From Betaproteobacteria bacterium (lineage in GTDB: Bacteria; Pseudomonadota; Gammaproteobacteria; Burkholderiales; Rhodocyclaceae), in contig JAPTVL010000486.1 in the NCBI GenBank assembly GCA_028065725.1, positions 1-29,942 on the forward strand: a DNA stretch of 29,942 nucleotides, written 5' to 3'. Below are positions 15,911-23,994 of the stretch, piece by piece. Below the pieces are notes generated by a model. It was not told where the DNA came from. It did not search any database and saw nothing but the letters and a program-made list of their open reading frames with translations. How positions within the stretch are numbered: position 1 is the first letter of the stretch; each line of letters starts with the position of its first letter. The position numbers were made by a program, and so were the translations under genes.

Positions 15911-15938
15911 TGCAGTTTCCTTTCAATTCGGTATCTGG

Positions 15939-15996
15939 ATCCCCGATCACGCCTTCGGCGCGTCGGGGATGACCTTGCGCTATCGCAGCAAGGTCA
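15939..15996 (-). other. Two tandem RNA hairpins in the cbbL-cbbS gap
   Basis: Hairpin A (15939-15970) has an 8-bp outer stem (ATCCCCGA/TCGGGGAT) and a 6-bp inner stem. Hairpin B (15970-15996) has a 9-bp perfect stem (TGACCTTGC/GCAAGGTCA) and includes the cbbL stop codon. Neither is followed by a U run, so they are likely mRNA-stabilising or processing elements and not terminators. Confidence 0.75.
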
Positions 15997-17415
15997 CTTG
16001 TGGGCCACGTCCAGCTTGTCGACGGTATCGAACTCGAACTTGATCTCTTTCCAGGTTTCCATGGCGATCTTCAGTTCGGGGCTGTTCTTGGCGGCCTCGG
16101 TCAGGATGGTCTTGCCTTCCTTCTCGATGGCGACGCCCTTGTTGCGCGCTTCCACACAGGCTTCCAGCGCGACGCGGTTGGCCGCGGCGCCGGCCGCGTT
16201 GCCCCAGGGGTGACCCAGGGTGCCGCCGCCGAACTGCAGCACGGAATCGTCGCCGAAGATGTTGACCAGCGCCGGCATGTGCCACACGTGGATGCCGCCG
16301 GAGGCGACCGGCATCACGCCGGGCATGGAGCCCCAGTCCTGGTCGAAGAAGATGCCGCGCGAACGGTCTTCCTTGATGTAGCTGTCGCGCATGATGTCGA
16401 TCCAGCCCAGGGTCGCTTCGCGGTCGCCTTCCAGCTTGCCCACGACGGTGCCGGAGTGCAGGTGGTCGCCGCCGGACAGGCGCAGGATCTTGGTCAGCAC
16501 GCGGAAGTGGATGCCGTGGTGCGGGTTGCGGTCGAGCACGGCGTGCATGGCGCGGTGGATGTGCAGCAGCATGCCGTTGTCGCGACACCAGTTGGCCAGG
16601 CCGGTGTTGGCGCAGAAGCCGCCGGTGATGTAGTCGTGCATGATGATCGGCGCGCCGATTTCCTTGGCGTACTCGGCCCGCTTGTACATCTCTTCCGGGG
16701 TCGGGGCGGTCACGTTCAGGTAGTGGCCCTTGCGCTCGCCGGTCTCGCGCTCGGCCTTCTCGATGGCTTCCATCACGAAGTCGAAGCGCTGGCGCCAACG
16801 CATGAACGGCTGGCTGTTGACGTTCTCGTCGTCCTTGGTGAAGTCCAGGCCGCCGCGCAGGCACTCGTACACGGCGCGGCCGTAGTTCTTGGCCGACAGG
16901 CCCAGCTTGGGCTTGATCGTGCAGCCCAGCAGCGGACGGCCGTACTTGTTCATCATGTCGCGCTCGACCTGGATGCCGTGCGGCGGGCCGCCACAGGTCT
17001 TGACGTAGGCGATCGGGAAGCGCACGTCTTCCAGGCGCAGGGCGCGCACGGCCTTGAAGCCGAACACGTTGCCGACCAGGGAGGTGAACACGTTGACCAC
17101 CGAGCCCTCTTCGAACAGGTCGATCGGGTAGGCGATGAAGGCGTAGAAGCAGGTGTCGTCGCCGGGCACGTCTTCGATCTTGTAGGCCCGGCCCTTGTAG
17201 TAGTCCAGGTCGGTCAACAGGTCGGTCCACACCGTGGTCCAGGTGCCGGTGGACGATTCGGCGGCCACCGCAGCGGCCGCTTCCTCGCGGTCCACGCCCG
17301 GCTGGGGGGTGATCTTGAACACCGCCAGGATGTCGGTATCCAGCGGGGTGTACTCGGGCATCCAGTAGGTCTGGCGATACTCTTTCACGCCAGCGTTGTA
17401 GGTCTTCACAGCCAT
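15994..17415 (-). CDS. cbbL: Form I RuBisCO large subunit
   Basis: A 473-residue large subunit of ribulose-1,5-bisphosphate carboxylase/oxygenase, the CO2-fixing enzyme of the Calvin cycle. Active-site landmarks are intact: [11 protein letters not shown], the carbamylated lysine in [30 protein letters not shown], and loop 6 [12 protein letters not shown]. The N-terminus [18 protein letters not shown] is typical of form IA of betaproteobacterial sulfur oxidisers. ATG 17415 has AAGGAGA upstream; an open frame extends further but has no homology. First gene of cbbL-cbbS-cbbQ1-cbbO1, divergent from cbbR. No carboxysome genes are nearby, so it is probably cytosolic (IAq). Confidence 0.98.
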   Translation of the reverse strand: MAVKTYNAGVKEYRQTYWMPEYTPLDTDILAVFKITPQPGVDREEAAAAVAAESSTGTWTTVWTDLLTDLDYYKGRAYKIEDVPGDDTCFYAFIAYPIDLFEEGSVVNVFTSLVGNVFGFKAVRALRLEDVRFPIAYVKTCGGPPHGIQVERDMMNKYGRPLLGCTIKPKLGLSAKNYGRAVYECLRGGLDFTKDDENVNSQPFMRWRQRFDFVMEAIEKAERETGERKGHYLNVTAPTPEEMYKRAEYAKEIGAPIIMHDYITGGFCANTGLANWCRDNGMLLHIHRAMHAVLDRNPHHGIHFRVLTKILRLSGGDHLHSGTVVGKLEGDREATLGWIDIMRDSYIKEDRSRGIFFDQDWGSMPGVMPVASGGIHVWHMPALVNIFGDDSVLQFGGGTLGHPWGNAAGAAANRVALEACVEARNKGVAIEKEGKTILTEAAKNSPELKIAMETWKEIKFEFDTVDKLDVAHK

Positions 17416-17428
17416 CTCATCTCTCCTT

Positions 17429-17476
17429 CGCAAGGATTCGTCGAAACCTCTCAATCCGAGGTGGACGAATCTTGCG
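17429..17476 (-). other. Hairpin in the cbbL 5' leader
   Basis: The 48-nt segment folds on the minus-strand RNA into a 13-bp stem (CGCAAG-ATTCGTC with GACGAAT-CTTGCG, one bulged C). A 5-bp inner stem (ACCUC/GAGGU) closes a small loop. It ends immediately upstream of the cbbL ribosome-binding site AAGGAG. With the proposed promoter, the hairpin would begin only a few nucleotides from the 5' end of the mRNA, as in stabilising leader hairpins. Confidence 0.7.
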
Positions 17477-17488
17477 CGGGACAAATCA

Positions 17489-17517
17489 TAAATAACAGTC
17501 ACTTTTTTCTATAACAA
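17489..17517 (-). promoter_or_regulatory. Putative cbbL sigma-70 promoter
   Basis: On the minus strand, TTGTTA (17517-17512), 17 bp, then TATTTA (17494-17489). The start of transcription would lie near 17482, giving a leader of about 67 nt. The -35 box overlaps the presumed CbbR site, in keeping with activator dependence. Confidence 0.45.
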
Positions 17518-17535
17518 TCATAGAGTTTTATCTAT
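17509..17535. promoter_or_regulatory. Putative CbbR operator
   Basis: CTAT-N7-ATAG at 17509-17523 is a perfect LysR-type dyad (T-N11-A). ATAG-N8-CTAT at 17520-17535 gives a second dyad sharing the middle half-site. The sites lie between the divergent cbbL and cbbR starts and overlap both candidate promoters, so CbbR may activate cbbL and repress itself. Confidence 0.55.
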
Positions 17536-17538
17536 AAT
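17533..17538 (+). promoter_or_regulatory. Putative cbbR -10 box (TATAAT)
   Basis: A consensus TATAAT lies 8 nt before the cbbR ATG; no good -35 box is visible 16-18 bp upstream. Transcription would start near 17544-17546, so the cbbR message may be leaderless or almost so, which fits the absence of a ribosome-binding site. Confidence 0.5.
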
Positions 17539-17546
17539 CGTCAGCC

Positions 17547-18524
17547 ATGCGCCACCACACCACCTTCCGCCAACTGGAGATCTTCGAGGCCATCGCCCGC
17601 CTGGGCAGCTTCACCCGCGCCGGCGAAGAACTGCACCTAACCCAGCCCACCATCTCGATGCAGATGAAGAAGCTGACCGACATCGTCGGCACCCCGCTGC
17701 TAGAGATGGTCGGCAAGAAGGTGCAACTCACCGACGCCGGGCGCGAGCTGGCCCAGGCCAGCCGCGAGGTGTTCGGCATCCTCGACCGCTTCACCATGTC
17801 CATGGCCGAACGCCAGGGCCTGAAAAAGGGCCGGCTCAAGCTGATGGCCATCACCACCGCCTCGTACTTCGCGCCCCGGCTGCTGGGTGAGTTCGCCAAG
17901 CGCCACCCAGGCATCGAGGTCTCGTTGAAGGTGACCAACCGCGAACAGGTGCTGGCCAGCCTGGCCGACAACCTGGACGATCTCTACATCCTCGGCCAAC
18001 CGCCGGAAGAGATCGACGTGATCGCCCAACCGTTCATGGACAACCCCCTGGTGGTGCTGGCCGCGCCCGGCCACCCGTTGGCCGGCAAGAAAAAAATCCC
18101 GCTCAAACGCCTGGCGCAAGAACCCTGGCTCATGCGCGAGCCCGGCTCCGGCACGCGCAAGGCCATCGAGCGCCTGTTCGCCGAACACGGTCTGGAGATT
18201 CGTCCCCGGCTGGAGCTGGGCAGCAACGAGGCGGTCAAGCAGGCCATCCTGGCCGGCTTAGGGATATCCGCCCTGTCCTGCCACGCCCTGGCCCTGCACC
18301 AGGCCGATCAGTTCGCCGTGCTCGACGCCCAGGGCTTCCCTATCCAGCGCCACTGGTACGCGGTGTATCCGGCCGGCCGCCAGCCCTCGCTGGTGGCGCG
18401 GGCGTTTATCGATTTTTTGTTGGAACAGGAGAAGGCCGTGGGTGGTGTGAGCAGGGGTGGCGAGGTGTGGAGGGCGGGGAAAAAGGCAAAGAAATCGACG
18501 CTGACTAAAACACAGATGGGCTAG
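17547..18524 (+). CDS. cbbR: LysR-type regulator CbbR
   Basis: A 325-residue LysR-type transcription factor. The N-terminal winged helix-turn-helix (TFRQLEIFEAIARLGSFTRA, HLTQPTISMQMKKL, about residues 5-65) is well conserved. The remainder is the ligand-binding domain, which in CbbR senses metabolites such as NADPH, RuBP or PEP. It is divergent from cbbL with 131 nt between starts, the classical arrangement for control of the form I cbb operon. The last 25-30 residues are Gly/Lys-rich and dissimilar to the family, probably a lineage-specific tail. Whether it also controls cbbM cannot be told, because the cbbM promoter lies outside the window. Confidence 0.93.
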   Translation: MRHHTTFRQLEIFEAIARLGSFTRAGEELHLTQPTISMQMKKLTDIVGTPLLEMVGKKVQLTDAGRELAQASREVFGILDRFTMSMAERQGLKKGRLKLMAITTASYFAPRLLGEFAKRHPGIEVSLKVTNREQVLASLADNLDDLYILGQPPEEIDVIAQPFMDNPLVVLAAPGHPLAGKKKIPLKRLAQEPWLMREPGSGTRKAIERLFAEHGLEIRPRLELGSNEAVKQAILAGLGISALSCHALALHQADQFAVLDAQGFPIQRHWYAVYPAGRQPSLVARAFIDFLLEQEKAVGGVSRGGEVWRAGKKAKKSTLTKTQMG

Positions 18525-18614
18525 AGGGTCCACAAAAATAATTAATTATCTTGCGTTTTTTGCGTTTACAGGTAGAAAATTGGCCTTAGTTTATTTATAT
18601 CCGGGCTGTAGATC

Positions 18615-19901
18615 ATGCTTATTCAATTTAGCGTTGAAAACTATCGTTCCATTTGGGGGCGCCAGACCTTAAGCATGGCCGCTTCGACGTACTTCAAAGA
18701 ACTGGAACAACTCAACACCTTTAATACCGGGTTAGATGAAAAAATGCCCCGGCTGCTTCGCTCCAGCGTCATTTATGGGCCTAATGCATCCGGCAAAAGC
18801 ACCTTAGTGCTCGCATTAGATTTCATGCGTAGTCACGTCATCAACTCCGCAAAAGAAAGCCAGGCTGATGAAGAAATCCCCATTGAGCCATTCAAGCTAA
18901 CTGCCGTTTCGCGATCAAGCGACAGTGAATTCGAAATTTCATTTATTGAAGAAGGCATTCGCTACCAATATGGTTTCCGCTGCAACAAGCGTCGAGTGAC
19001 CGAAGAATGGCTATTTGCCTATCCGAAAGGACGCCCACAAAAATGGTTCCATCGCATTTTCGATCAAACGAATTGCAAGGATGAATACCGCTTTAGCACA
19101 ACATTTCTAGGTGGTCGCAAGCGCCAAGACTGGAAGGAACAAACCCGCCCTAACGCGCTGTTTCTCTCAACAGCGCTTCTACTTAATAGCGAGCAACTCA
19201 AACCAGTCCTGAGCTGGTTTCAGAAACGACTGCGCGTTGTTGAGGCACATCAATTTCTCAGCCCTAACTACACCATGACACGCTGCCGAGATGACGCAAA
19301 AAAGCAGCGGGTACTGGAATTTCTCAACTCAGCGGGATTGTCTATTTCAGACATTCAAATTGACACTCGTACGTTTTCACCAGATATCCTGCCAAAGGAT
19401 ATTCCTGCTAGTGTACGGGACGAACTTGTTCAAAAAATGGCCGGCAAAGAAATGATGAAAGCCGCGTTCTTTCACGAGGACATCGAAACCCGCGAACCAA
19501 TCGAATTCTCCCTAGACGAGGAGTCCGACGGTACACGAGCCCTTTTCGCGTTTGCCGGCCCATGGCTAGATGTAGTGGAGAATGAGCGGATACTCATTGT
19601 TGATGAGCTAGATACCAGCTTGCATCCTCTCATCGTTCACCACCTCGTCAAACTGCTGCATTGCCAGACTTGTAAGGCACAAATTGTTTTCACAACCCAT
19701 GACACCACAATTCTCAGCCAGAGAATTTTGCGGCGAGATCAGATTTGGTTCATGGAAAAAGATGCAAAAAACTCAAGCCAGCTTTATCCGCTCTCAGACT
19801 ATAGCCCACGAGACAATGAAGCCATTGAGCGAGGCTACCTCAATGGTAGGTATGGAGGCATTCCATTCTTACAAGATCTGGATTTCTATGGGCAAGGATG
19901 A
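18615..19901 (+). CDS. RloA-like AAA ATPase (AbiLi-type), putative phage defence
   Basis: A 428-residue ABC/SMC-like ATPase of the AAA_15/AAA_21 type (OLD/RloA group). The N-terminus MLIQFSVENYRSIWGRQTLS is typical. Walker A is GPNASGKST at 55-63. Walker B/D-loop is RILIVDELDTSLHPLIVHHL, and a later FTTHDTTILS supplies the switch histidine. It is more AT-rich than its neighbours, with different codon use, indicating recent horizontal transfer. It overlaps the downstream RloB-like gene by 14 nt. The pair matches RloA/RloB and the AbiL abortive-infection system in gene order and domains. It is probably a toxin-controlling ATPase in anti-phage defence; activity is inferred. Confidence 0.85.
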   Translation: MLIQFSVENYRSIWGRQTLSMAASTYFKELEQLNTFNTGLDEKMPRLLRSSVIYGPNASGKSTLVLALDFMRSHVINSAKESQADEEIPIEPFKLTAVSRSSDSEFEISFIEEGIRYQYGFRCNKRRVTEEWLFAYPKGRPQKWFHRIFDQTNCKDEYRFSTTFLGGRKRQDWKEQTRPNALFLSTALLLNSEQLKPVLSWFQKRLRVVEAHQFLSPNYTMTRCRDDAKKQRVLEFLNSAGLSISDIQIDTRTFSPDILPKDIPASVRDELVQKMAGKEMMKAAFFHEDIETREPIEFSLDEESDGTRALFAFAGPWLDVVENERILIVDELDTSLHPLIVHHLVKLLHCQTCKAQIVFTTHDTTILSQRILRRDQIWFMEKDAKNSSQLYPLSDYSPRDNEAIERGYLNGRYGGIPFLQDLDFYGQG

Positions 19902-20586
19902 TCGCTTTAGAAAGCGCAAAGAACAGAAAACAGTTGAGCTAAAACGACTGCAAGGGGTGCGAGCAGCAGGCCCTCGCATTCTCATCGTCTGCGAAGGCCA
20001 AAAAACCGAACCCTACTACTTTGAGGAGTTTCGTCGGCGCTACCAACTTCACTCCTCACGCGTCCGTATCGCACCCGGGGACAAAGGCTCTTCACCTGAT
20101 TGCGTTGTTGCTTACGCTGAAGAATTATTCCAAGAAGACACCAAACTTGGCCCAGACCATTACGATCAGGTCTTCTGTGTAATTGACCGTGACAAGCACG
20201 CCACCTATCACGCCGCCCTAAAACGCATTGATGACCTTCAGGAAGAGAACAAGCCTTTCGTGGCCATTACATCTGTGCCGTGTTTTGAATACTGGCTATT
20301 ACTTCACTTTACTAATACTCGCCAGTCCTTTCATGCTACCGGCAAGAAATCCATCTGCGACTCAGTCATTAGAGAATTACGCAAACAAGTAGGTTTTTCT
20401 GGTTATGGAAAAGGGGAAAAAGGCATTTTTGACCAACTGCATGATAAGACGCACACTGCGATCAAATATGCGCAGCAAGCAGAAATGGATGCCAAGAAAA
20501 CTGGGGAAGACAACCCATCAACCCGCGTCCATCACCTCATCCTACAACTTCAAAAACTCGCATCAAACTCTGGCCGAAAAACATAG
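19888..20586 (+). CDS. RloB-like protein (AbiLii-type), putative phage-defence effector
   Basis: A 232-residue RloB-family protein. Conserved elements are RILIVCEGQKTEPYYFEEF near residues 30-48, the acidic pair VFCVIDRDKH near 100, and VPCFEYWLLLHF near 130. The E...DxD arrangement resembles a Toprim-type nuclease, a resemblance that is inferred. Start ATG 19888 lies inside the end of the RloA gene (14-nt overlap), so the two are translationally coupled. AT-rich like its partner. Together they form a likely abortive-infection module inserted between cbbR and a broken cbbO tail. The cellular target is unknown. Confidence 0.85.
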   Translation: MGKDDRFRKRKEQKTVELKRLQGVRAAGPRILIVCEGQKTEPYYFEEFRRRYQLHSSRVRIAPGDKGSSPDCVVAYAEELFQEDTKLGPDHYDQVFCVIDRDKHATYHAALKRIDDLQEENKPFVAITSVPCFEYWLLLHFTNTRQSFHATGKKSICDSVIRELRKQVGFSGYGKGEKGIFDQLHDKTHTAIKYAQQAEMDAKKTGEDNPSTRVHHLILQLQKLASNSGRKT

Positions 20587-20664
20587 CGACACCCGCTTTC
20601 ACACTTCTGATCAGACGAACAATAAAAGAGACCATTATTAGTCTCAGCCGTTCCACTTGCCTTT

Positions 20665-20735
20665 CTCAACCTGAAGGACACAAGAGCCTCCACTGAGAAA
20701 CTGCCATTTATGGCGCTTACTTGGTAAGTGTCTTT
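20665..20735 (-). repeat. Copy 1 of a cbbO 3'-end module
   Basis: On the minus strand it reads ACACTTACCAAGTAAG (TLTK-stop), then AAATGGCAGTTTCTCAGTG and about 25 further related bases. It is clearly homologous to the end of cbbO2 plus its 3' flank (25264-25340), with a more divergent third copy at 23655-23735. It is a duplicated gene end, not a gene. The surrounding 20587-20828 has no coding region; it also holds two short hairpins (GCTGC-TCC-GCAGC and GCCGGC-TAC-GCCGGC). Confidence 0.7.
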
Positions 20736-20828
20736 TATTAGGGCAGTTTTTGGCTTCGGCCGCTGCTCCGCAGCTTAACGCCGGCTACGCCGGCATTAGC
20801 CTGCGCCGAAGATTGCCGTTCCTCGCAT

Positions 20829-21063
20829 TCACTTCGTCAATGCGAGGAAAAGCTCCGGCAATCTTTCCGGCAAGCGTTGGATGTTGTCCACCACCGTGTA
20901 CTGCCGGCCGAAGATCTCGCCCACGTATTCGTCGGCCTTGGGATCGAGGTTGATGCAGTAGCTGAAGATGCCCTTCTGGTCCAGCTCGCGTACGGTGCGG
21001 CGGGCGTCTTCGATCAGCAGTTTTTAGTCTTGCGCATCCACACCGGCGGACTGGCCGCCACCG
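20829..21063 (-). pseudogene. C-terminal fragment of a cbbO gene (remnant 1)
   Basis: Read on the minus strand, about 75 codons match the CbbO2 C-terminus closely: VDAQD, then KLLIEDARRTVRELDQKG, FSYCINLDPKADEYVGEIFG, RQYTVVDNIQRLPERLPELF, LALTK and TGA at 20829. A TAA stop replaces the glutamate codon that follows VDAQD. Homology stops near 21063, shortly before the end of fumC. The rest of the gene (about 680 codons) is absent, so it cannot work as an activase. It lies directly downstream of the defence insert. Confidence 0.9.
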
Positions 21064-21109
21064 CATTCAGGCGATCCTGGGTTCGAATGGTTCCCGACGC
21101 CAGGCCCGC

Positions 21110-22504
21110 TCATTCCCCACGGCCAAGCATCTGCCCCGGCCGCAGCCAACGGTCGAACTCTTCCGCCGTGACATAGCCCAGCGCCAACGCCGCCTCGCGC
21201 AGCGTGCTGCCGTCACGGTGCGCCCGTTGCGCAATCTCGGCGGCACGGTCGTAGCCGATGTGCGGCGTCAGCGCGGTCACCAGCATCAGCGAGCGGCCCA
21301 GCAGTTCGGCGATGCGCGCCTCGTTGGCCTGGATGCCGCGCACGCAATAGTGGTCGAAGCAGGTCATGCCGTCGGCGAGCAGGCGCACGCTTTGCATGAA
21401 GTTGTGGGCGATGAGCGGCTTGTAGACGTTGAGCTCGAAGTTGCCGGCGGCGGCGCCGATGCCGATGGCGACGTCGTTGGCCATGACCTGGGCGCAGAGC
21501 ATGGTCAGCGCCTCGCATTGGGTAGGGTTGACCTTGCCCGGCATGATCGAGCTGCCGGGCTCGTTTTCGGGCATCGAGATTTCGCCGAGCCCGCAGCGCG
21601 GGCCCGAGGCCAGCCAGCGGAGGTCGTTGGCGATCTTGGTCAGCGCGACGGCAAGCACTTTCAGCGCGCCGTGCGCGGCGACCAGGCCGTCGTGCGCGGC
21701 CAGCGCGGCGAATTTGTTGGCGGCGGCGACGAAGGACAGGCCGCTGCCTTGGGCCAGTTCGGCCGCCACGCGCCGGCCGAATTCCGGGTGGCTGTTGAGG
21801 CCGGTGCCGACGGCGGTGCCGCCGACGGCCAGCGGGTAGAGCGACGGCAGCATGGCCGCGATGGCCGCTTCGGCGTGGTCGAGCTGGGCGACGTAGCCGG
21901 AGAACTCCTGGCCCAGGGTCAGCGGCGTGGCGTCCTGCAAGTGGGTGCGGCCGATCTTGACGATGTCGGTGAAGGCGGCGGATTTCTCCGCCAGCGTGGC
22001 GCGCAGCCGGGCCAGTGCCGGCAGCACCGCGCGGGCCAGCCCCAGACCGGCGGCCAGGTGCATGGCGGTGGGAAAGATGTCGTTCGAGGATTGGCCGAGA
22101 TTGACCTCGTCGTTGGGATGCACGCGGCGCTTCTCGCCGCGCTCACCGCCGAGCAGTTCCGAGGCGCGGTTGGCCAGCACCTCGTTCATGTTCATGTTGC
22201 TCTGGGTGCCCGAGCCGCTCTGCCAGACGGGCAAGGGAAACTCCTGCGCGTACCGACCGGCCAGCACCTCTTCGGCGGCCGCGACGATGGCCGCGGCCTT
22301 GTCCGCCGGCAGCAGACCAAGGTCGCGGTTGACCCGGGCGCAGGCGGCCTTCACGCTAGCCAAGGCAAGCACGATTTCCGCCGGCATGCGCTCGCTGGAG
22401 ATGGCGAAATGTTCGAGCGCGCGCTGGGTCTGCGCGCCCCAGAGCCGCTCGGCCGGCACCGCGATAGCGCCGAGGGAATCGCGTTCGGTCCGCATTTTGC
22501 CCAT
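21110..22504 (-). CDS. fumC: Class II fumarate hydratase
   Basis: A 464-residue class II fumarase that hydrates fumarate to L-malate in the TCA cycle. The superfamily signature [16 protein letters not shown] is intact. The other conserved regions are [38 protein letters not shown], and the catalytic-histidine segment [21 protein letters not shown]. The protein has no iron-sulfur cluster, in contrast to class I fumarases. Start ATG 22504 (MGKMRTE) has a weak AAGG upstream, and ATG 22495 is possible. It lies 13 nt downstream of the ferritin-like gene on the same strand. It separates the defence insert and cbbO remnant 1 from remnant 2. Confidence 0.95.
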   Translation of the reverse strand: MGKMRTERDSLGAIAVPAERLWGAQTQRALEHFAISSERMPAEIVLALASVKAACARVNRDLGLLPADKAAAIVAAAEEVLAGRYAQEFPLPVWQSGSGTQSNMNMNEVLANRASELLGGERGEKRRVHPNDEVNLGQSSNDIFPTAMHLAAGLGLARAVLPALARLRATLAEKSAAFTDIVKIGRTHLQDATPLTLGQEFSGYVAQLDHAEAAIAAMLPSLYPLAVGGTAVGTGLNSHPEFGRRVAAELAQGSGLSFVAAANKFAALAAHDGLVAAHGALKVLAVALTKIANDLRWLASGPRCGLGEISMPENEPGSSIMPGKVNPTQCEALTMLCAQVMANDVAIGIGAAAGNFELNVYKPLIAHNFMQSVRLLADGMTCFDHYCVRGIQANEARIAELLGRSLMLVTALTPHIGYDRAAEIAQRAHRDGSTLREAALALGYVTAEEFDRWLRPGQMLGRGE

Positions 22505-22517
22505 GGCGCGCCTTACC

Positions 22518-22940
22518 TTAACTGGCCAGCACGTCGGCGATGTCGCGCTTGTGCTCTTCCTCCTGGATCAGGATGTCCTCGAGCACGCGGCGCAGGCCGT
22601 ATTCCTGCAGCGCCTCGGCCTGGGCGATGCGTTCGCGGTAGCGGGCGATGGCGTTGTCCTCGCCGGCCAGGTCCTGCCGGAGCATTTCCACGCTGCTGGC
22701 CGAGGTCTCCCGCTTTTCCACGTCCACGCTAGGGGTGCCGCCGAGGAAGTCGATCTGCTCGGACAGCATCACGGCATGCTGCATCTCCTCCTGGGCGTGG
22801 ATCAGCAGTTCTTTCTGGATCGAATCGTACTTGGCGCCGGTGATGGTGGTGGCGTGCTGCACGTACTGGATGGCGGCGGCATACTCCCACTCCAGGTCCT
22901 TGTTGAGCTCCGCCAGCAGCTTCTTGCGTGTAATGGCCAT
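22518..22940 (-). CDS. Ferritin-like four-helix di-iron protein (bacterioferritin/Dps-like)
   Basis: A 140-residue helical protein with the ferritin-like carboxylate pattern. Helix A has [18 protein letters not shown], helix B has [15 protein letters not shown] (E-x2-H), helix C has [15 protein letters not shown], and helix D has [19 protein letters not shown] (E-x2-H). This gives a plausible di-iron centre. It is shorter than classical bacterioferritin and lacks an obvious haem-ligand methionine context, so the exact subfamily is uncertain. Start ATG 22940 has GGGAG upstream and was chosen over an open frame extending to 23024. It is probably coupled with fumC, 13 nt downstream. Likely role: iron storage or oxidative-stress protection. 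Confidence 0.8.
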   Translation of the reverse strand: MAITRKKLLAELNKDLEWEYAAAIQYVQHATTITGAKYDSIQKELLIHAQEEMQHAVMLSEQIDFLGGTPSVDVEKRETSASSVEMLRQDLAGEDNAIARYRERIAQAEALQEYGLRRVLEDILIQEEEHKRDIADVLAS

Positions 22941-23042
22941 GATCGCTCTCCCATATGGTGCAAATACCATCATAGATTGAGCGACGAATCCGTCAGGGGC
23001 ATTTGCCTCGGCGAAAACGCCCAATCCCGCACCCGCCCGACC

Positions 23043-23495
23043 TCATGGGCGCACGATGACCTTGCCGCGCATACCGGCGGCGAGATGCCCCGGGACCAGG
23101 CAGGCAAAATCGAAATCGCCGGCCTGCGTGAAGTGCCAGACTAGCTCGCCCACTTGGCCGGGCTCGATGCTGACGGCATTGGGGCCGGCGTATTGCGTCT
23201 CGGGGAATTTGCGCAGCCGCGCGGCCTGCTTGTTCAGCCCGGCCAGCGTGCCCAACACCAGCATGTGTTTGAGTTGGCCGCCGTTGAGCACCTGAAAGCG
23301 GATGGTTTGGCCCCGCTTGATGCGCACCTCGTCCGGCGAGAAGCGCATGTCGTCGCTGACGCCGATCTCGATGGCGCGATCCACCTTGGCCGGGTCGCCG
23401 GGTTTGCCCAGCGCCGCGGGATAGCCGTCGGCCGCTTGGACAAGGCCGCCGGCCAAGGCGAGCAAGGCGATCAGGATACCGATTGGTTTGTGCAT
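23043..23495 (-). CDS. Secreted cupredoxin-like copper protein
   Basis: A 150-residue protein with an N-terminal signal peptide (MHKPIGILIALLALAGGLVQAADG). Its mature part is a blue-copper type beta-barrel. Predicted copper ligands are the histidine in LKHMLVLG and the C-x4-H-x4-M set in ACLVPGHLAAGMRGKV. It is expected to be a periplasmic electron carrier or copper-binding protein. ATG 23495 is preceded by AAAGGGGG. It lies 102 nt upstream of the ferritin-like gene on the same strand. Electron transfer linked to sulfur oxidation or respiration, or copper tolerance, are the main options. Confidence 0.85.
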   Translation of the reverse strand: MHKPIGILIALLALAGGLVQAADGYPAALGKPGDPAKVDRAIEIGVSDDMRFSPDEVRIKRGQTIRFQVLNGGQLKHMLVLGTLAGLNKQAARLRKFPETQYAGPNAVSIEPGQVGELVWHFTQAGDFDFACLVPGHLAAGMRGKVIVRP

Positions 23496-23684
23496 ATCGC
23501 CCCCTTTCAGGGCCGGGCGGGCTATACGGCCGCACCGGAGATGACCGAGCGAGCGCCAGGGATCTATTGCGTTGAAAAACCCGGCTTTATGTCAGGGTAA
23601 ACCCGGTTCGGCTTGTCGACACGGCGCATGTTTGGATTATGGCCGCTCCGCCCAGCTTCGCCAGGCGAAGTTCGCCTGAGGGGC

Positions 23685-23840
23685 TCACTGAAAACTCCCC
23701 TTCGGGCCTTGCTTGGTAAGCGCCATGAGAAGCTCGGGGAGCTTCTGGCCACGTCTTTGCCGGCCTTGAGCTCGAGGTCGATGCCGTAGCTGAAGACGCC
23801 CTTCCGGTCGAGATCGCGAACGGGGCGCCCCAACGCTTGG
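23685..23840 (-). pseudogene. Internally deleted cbbO tail (remnant 2)
   Basis: On the minus strand, PVRDLDRKGVFSYGIDLELK matches the CbbO2 segment before its DPKADEYV motif. After about 30 missing codons and a frame change, KLPELLMALTK matches the CbbO2 C-terminus and runs on to TGA at 23685. Homology begins near 23840. It is therefore a second, more decayed, independent cbbO tail. The surrounding gap (23496-23994) holds no intact gene. It also contains the divergent third copy of the 3'-end module at 23655-23735. Confidence 0.85.
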
Positions 23841-23994
23841 TAATAAAAGACCAAAAGGCAACAGTGCCACTCCAGCCCTGCCGTTATCGGCCAAAAGGTA
23901 ATATGCCCTCGCGGGCAAGGCATGGCCACAAAGAGATTGCGAAATACCGCCTGCCCTGGCGCACCCCCGATGAATACACAGGAGACGACACCCG

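Noticed and set aside
15554..17415. Carboxysome association of the form I RuBisCO
   Set aside because: No shell, CsoS2 or CsoSCA genes are nearby, and the operon is followed by cbbQ-cbbO as in non-carboxysomal form IA.
16000..17514. Plus-strand open frame of about 504 codons opposite cbbL
   Set aside because: Shadow of a certain RuBisCO gene; composition is non-protein-like.
20773..20815. TTAAC...ATTA sequence around a GCCGGC hairpin that superficially resembles an integron attC site
   Set aside because: The conserved attC core ends are not present and no integrase is visible; explained as ordinary hairpins in decayed sequence.
21218..22732. Plus-strand frame of about 504 codons opposite fumC
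   Set aside because: Shadow of fumC, which carries an intact family signature on the other strand.
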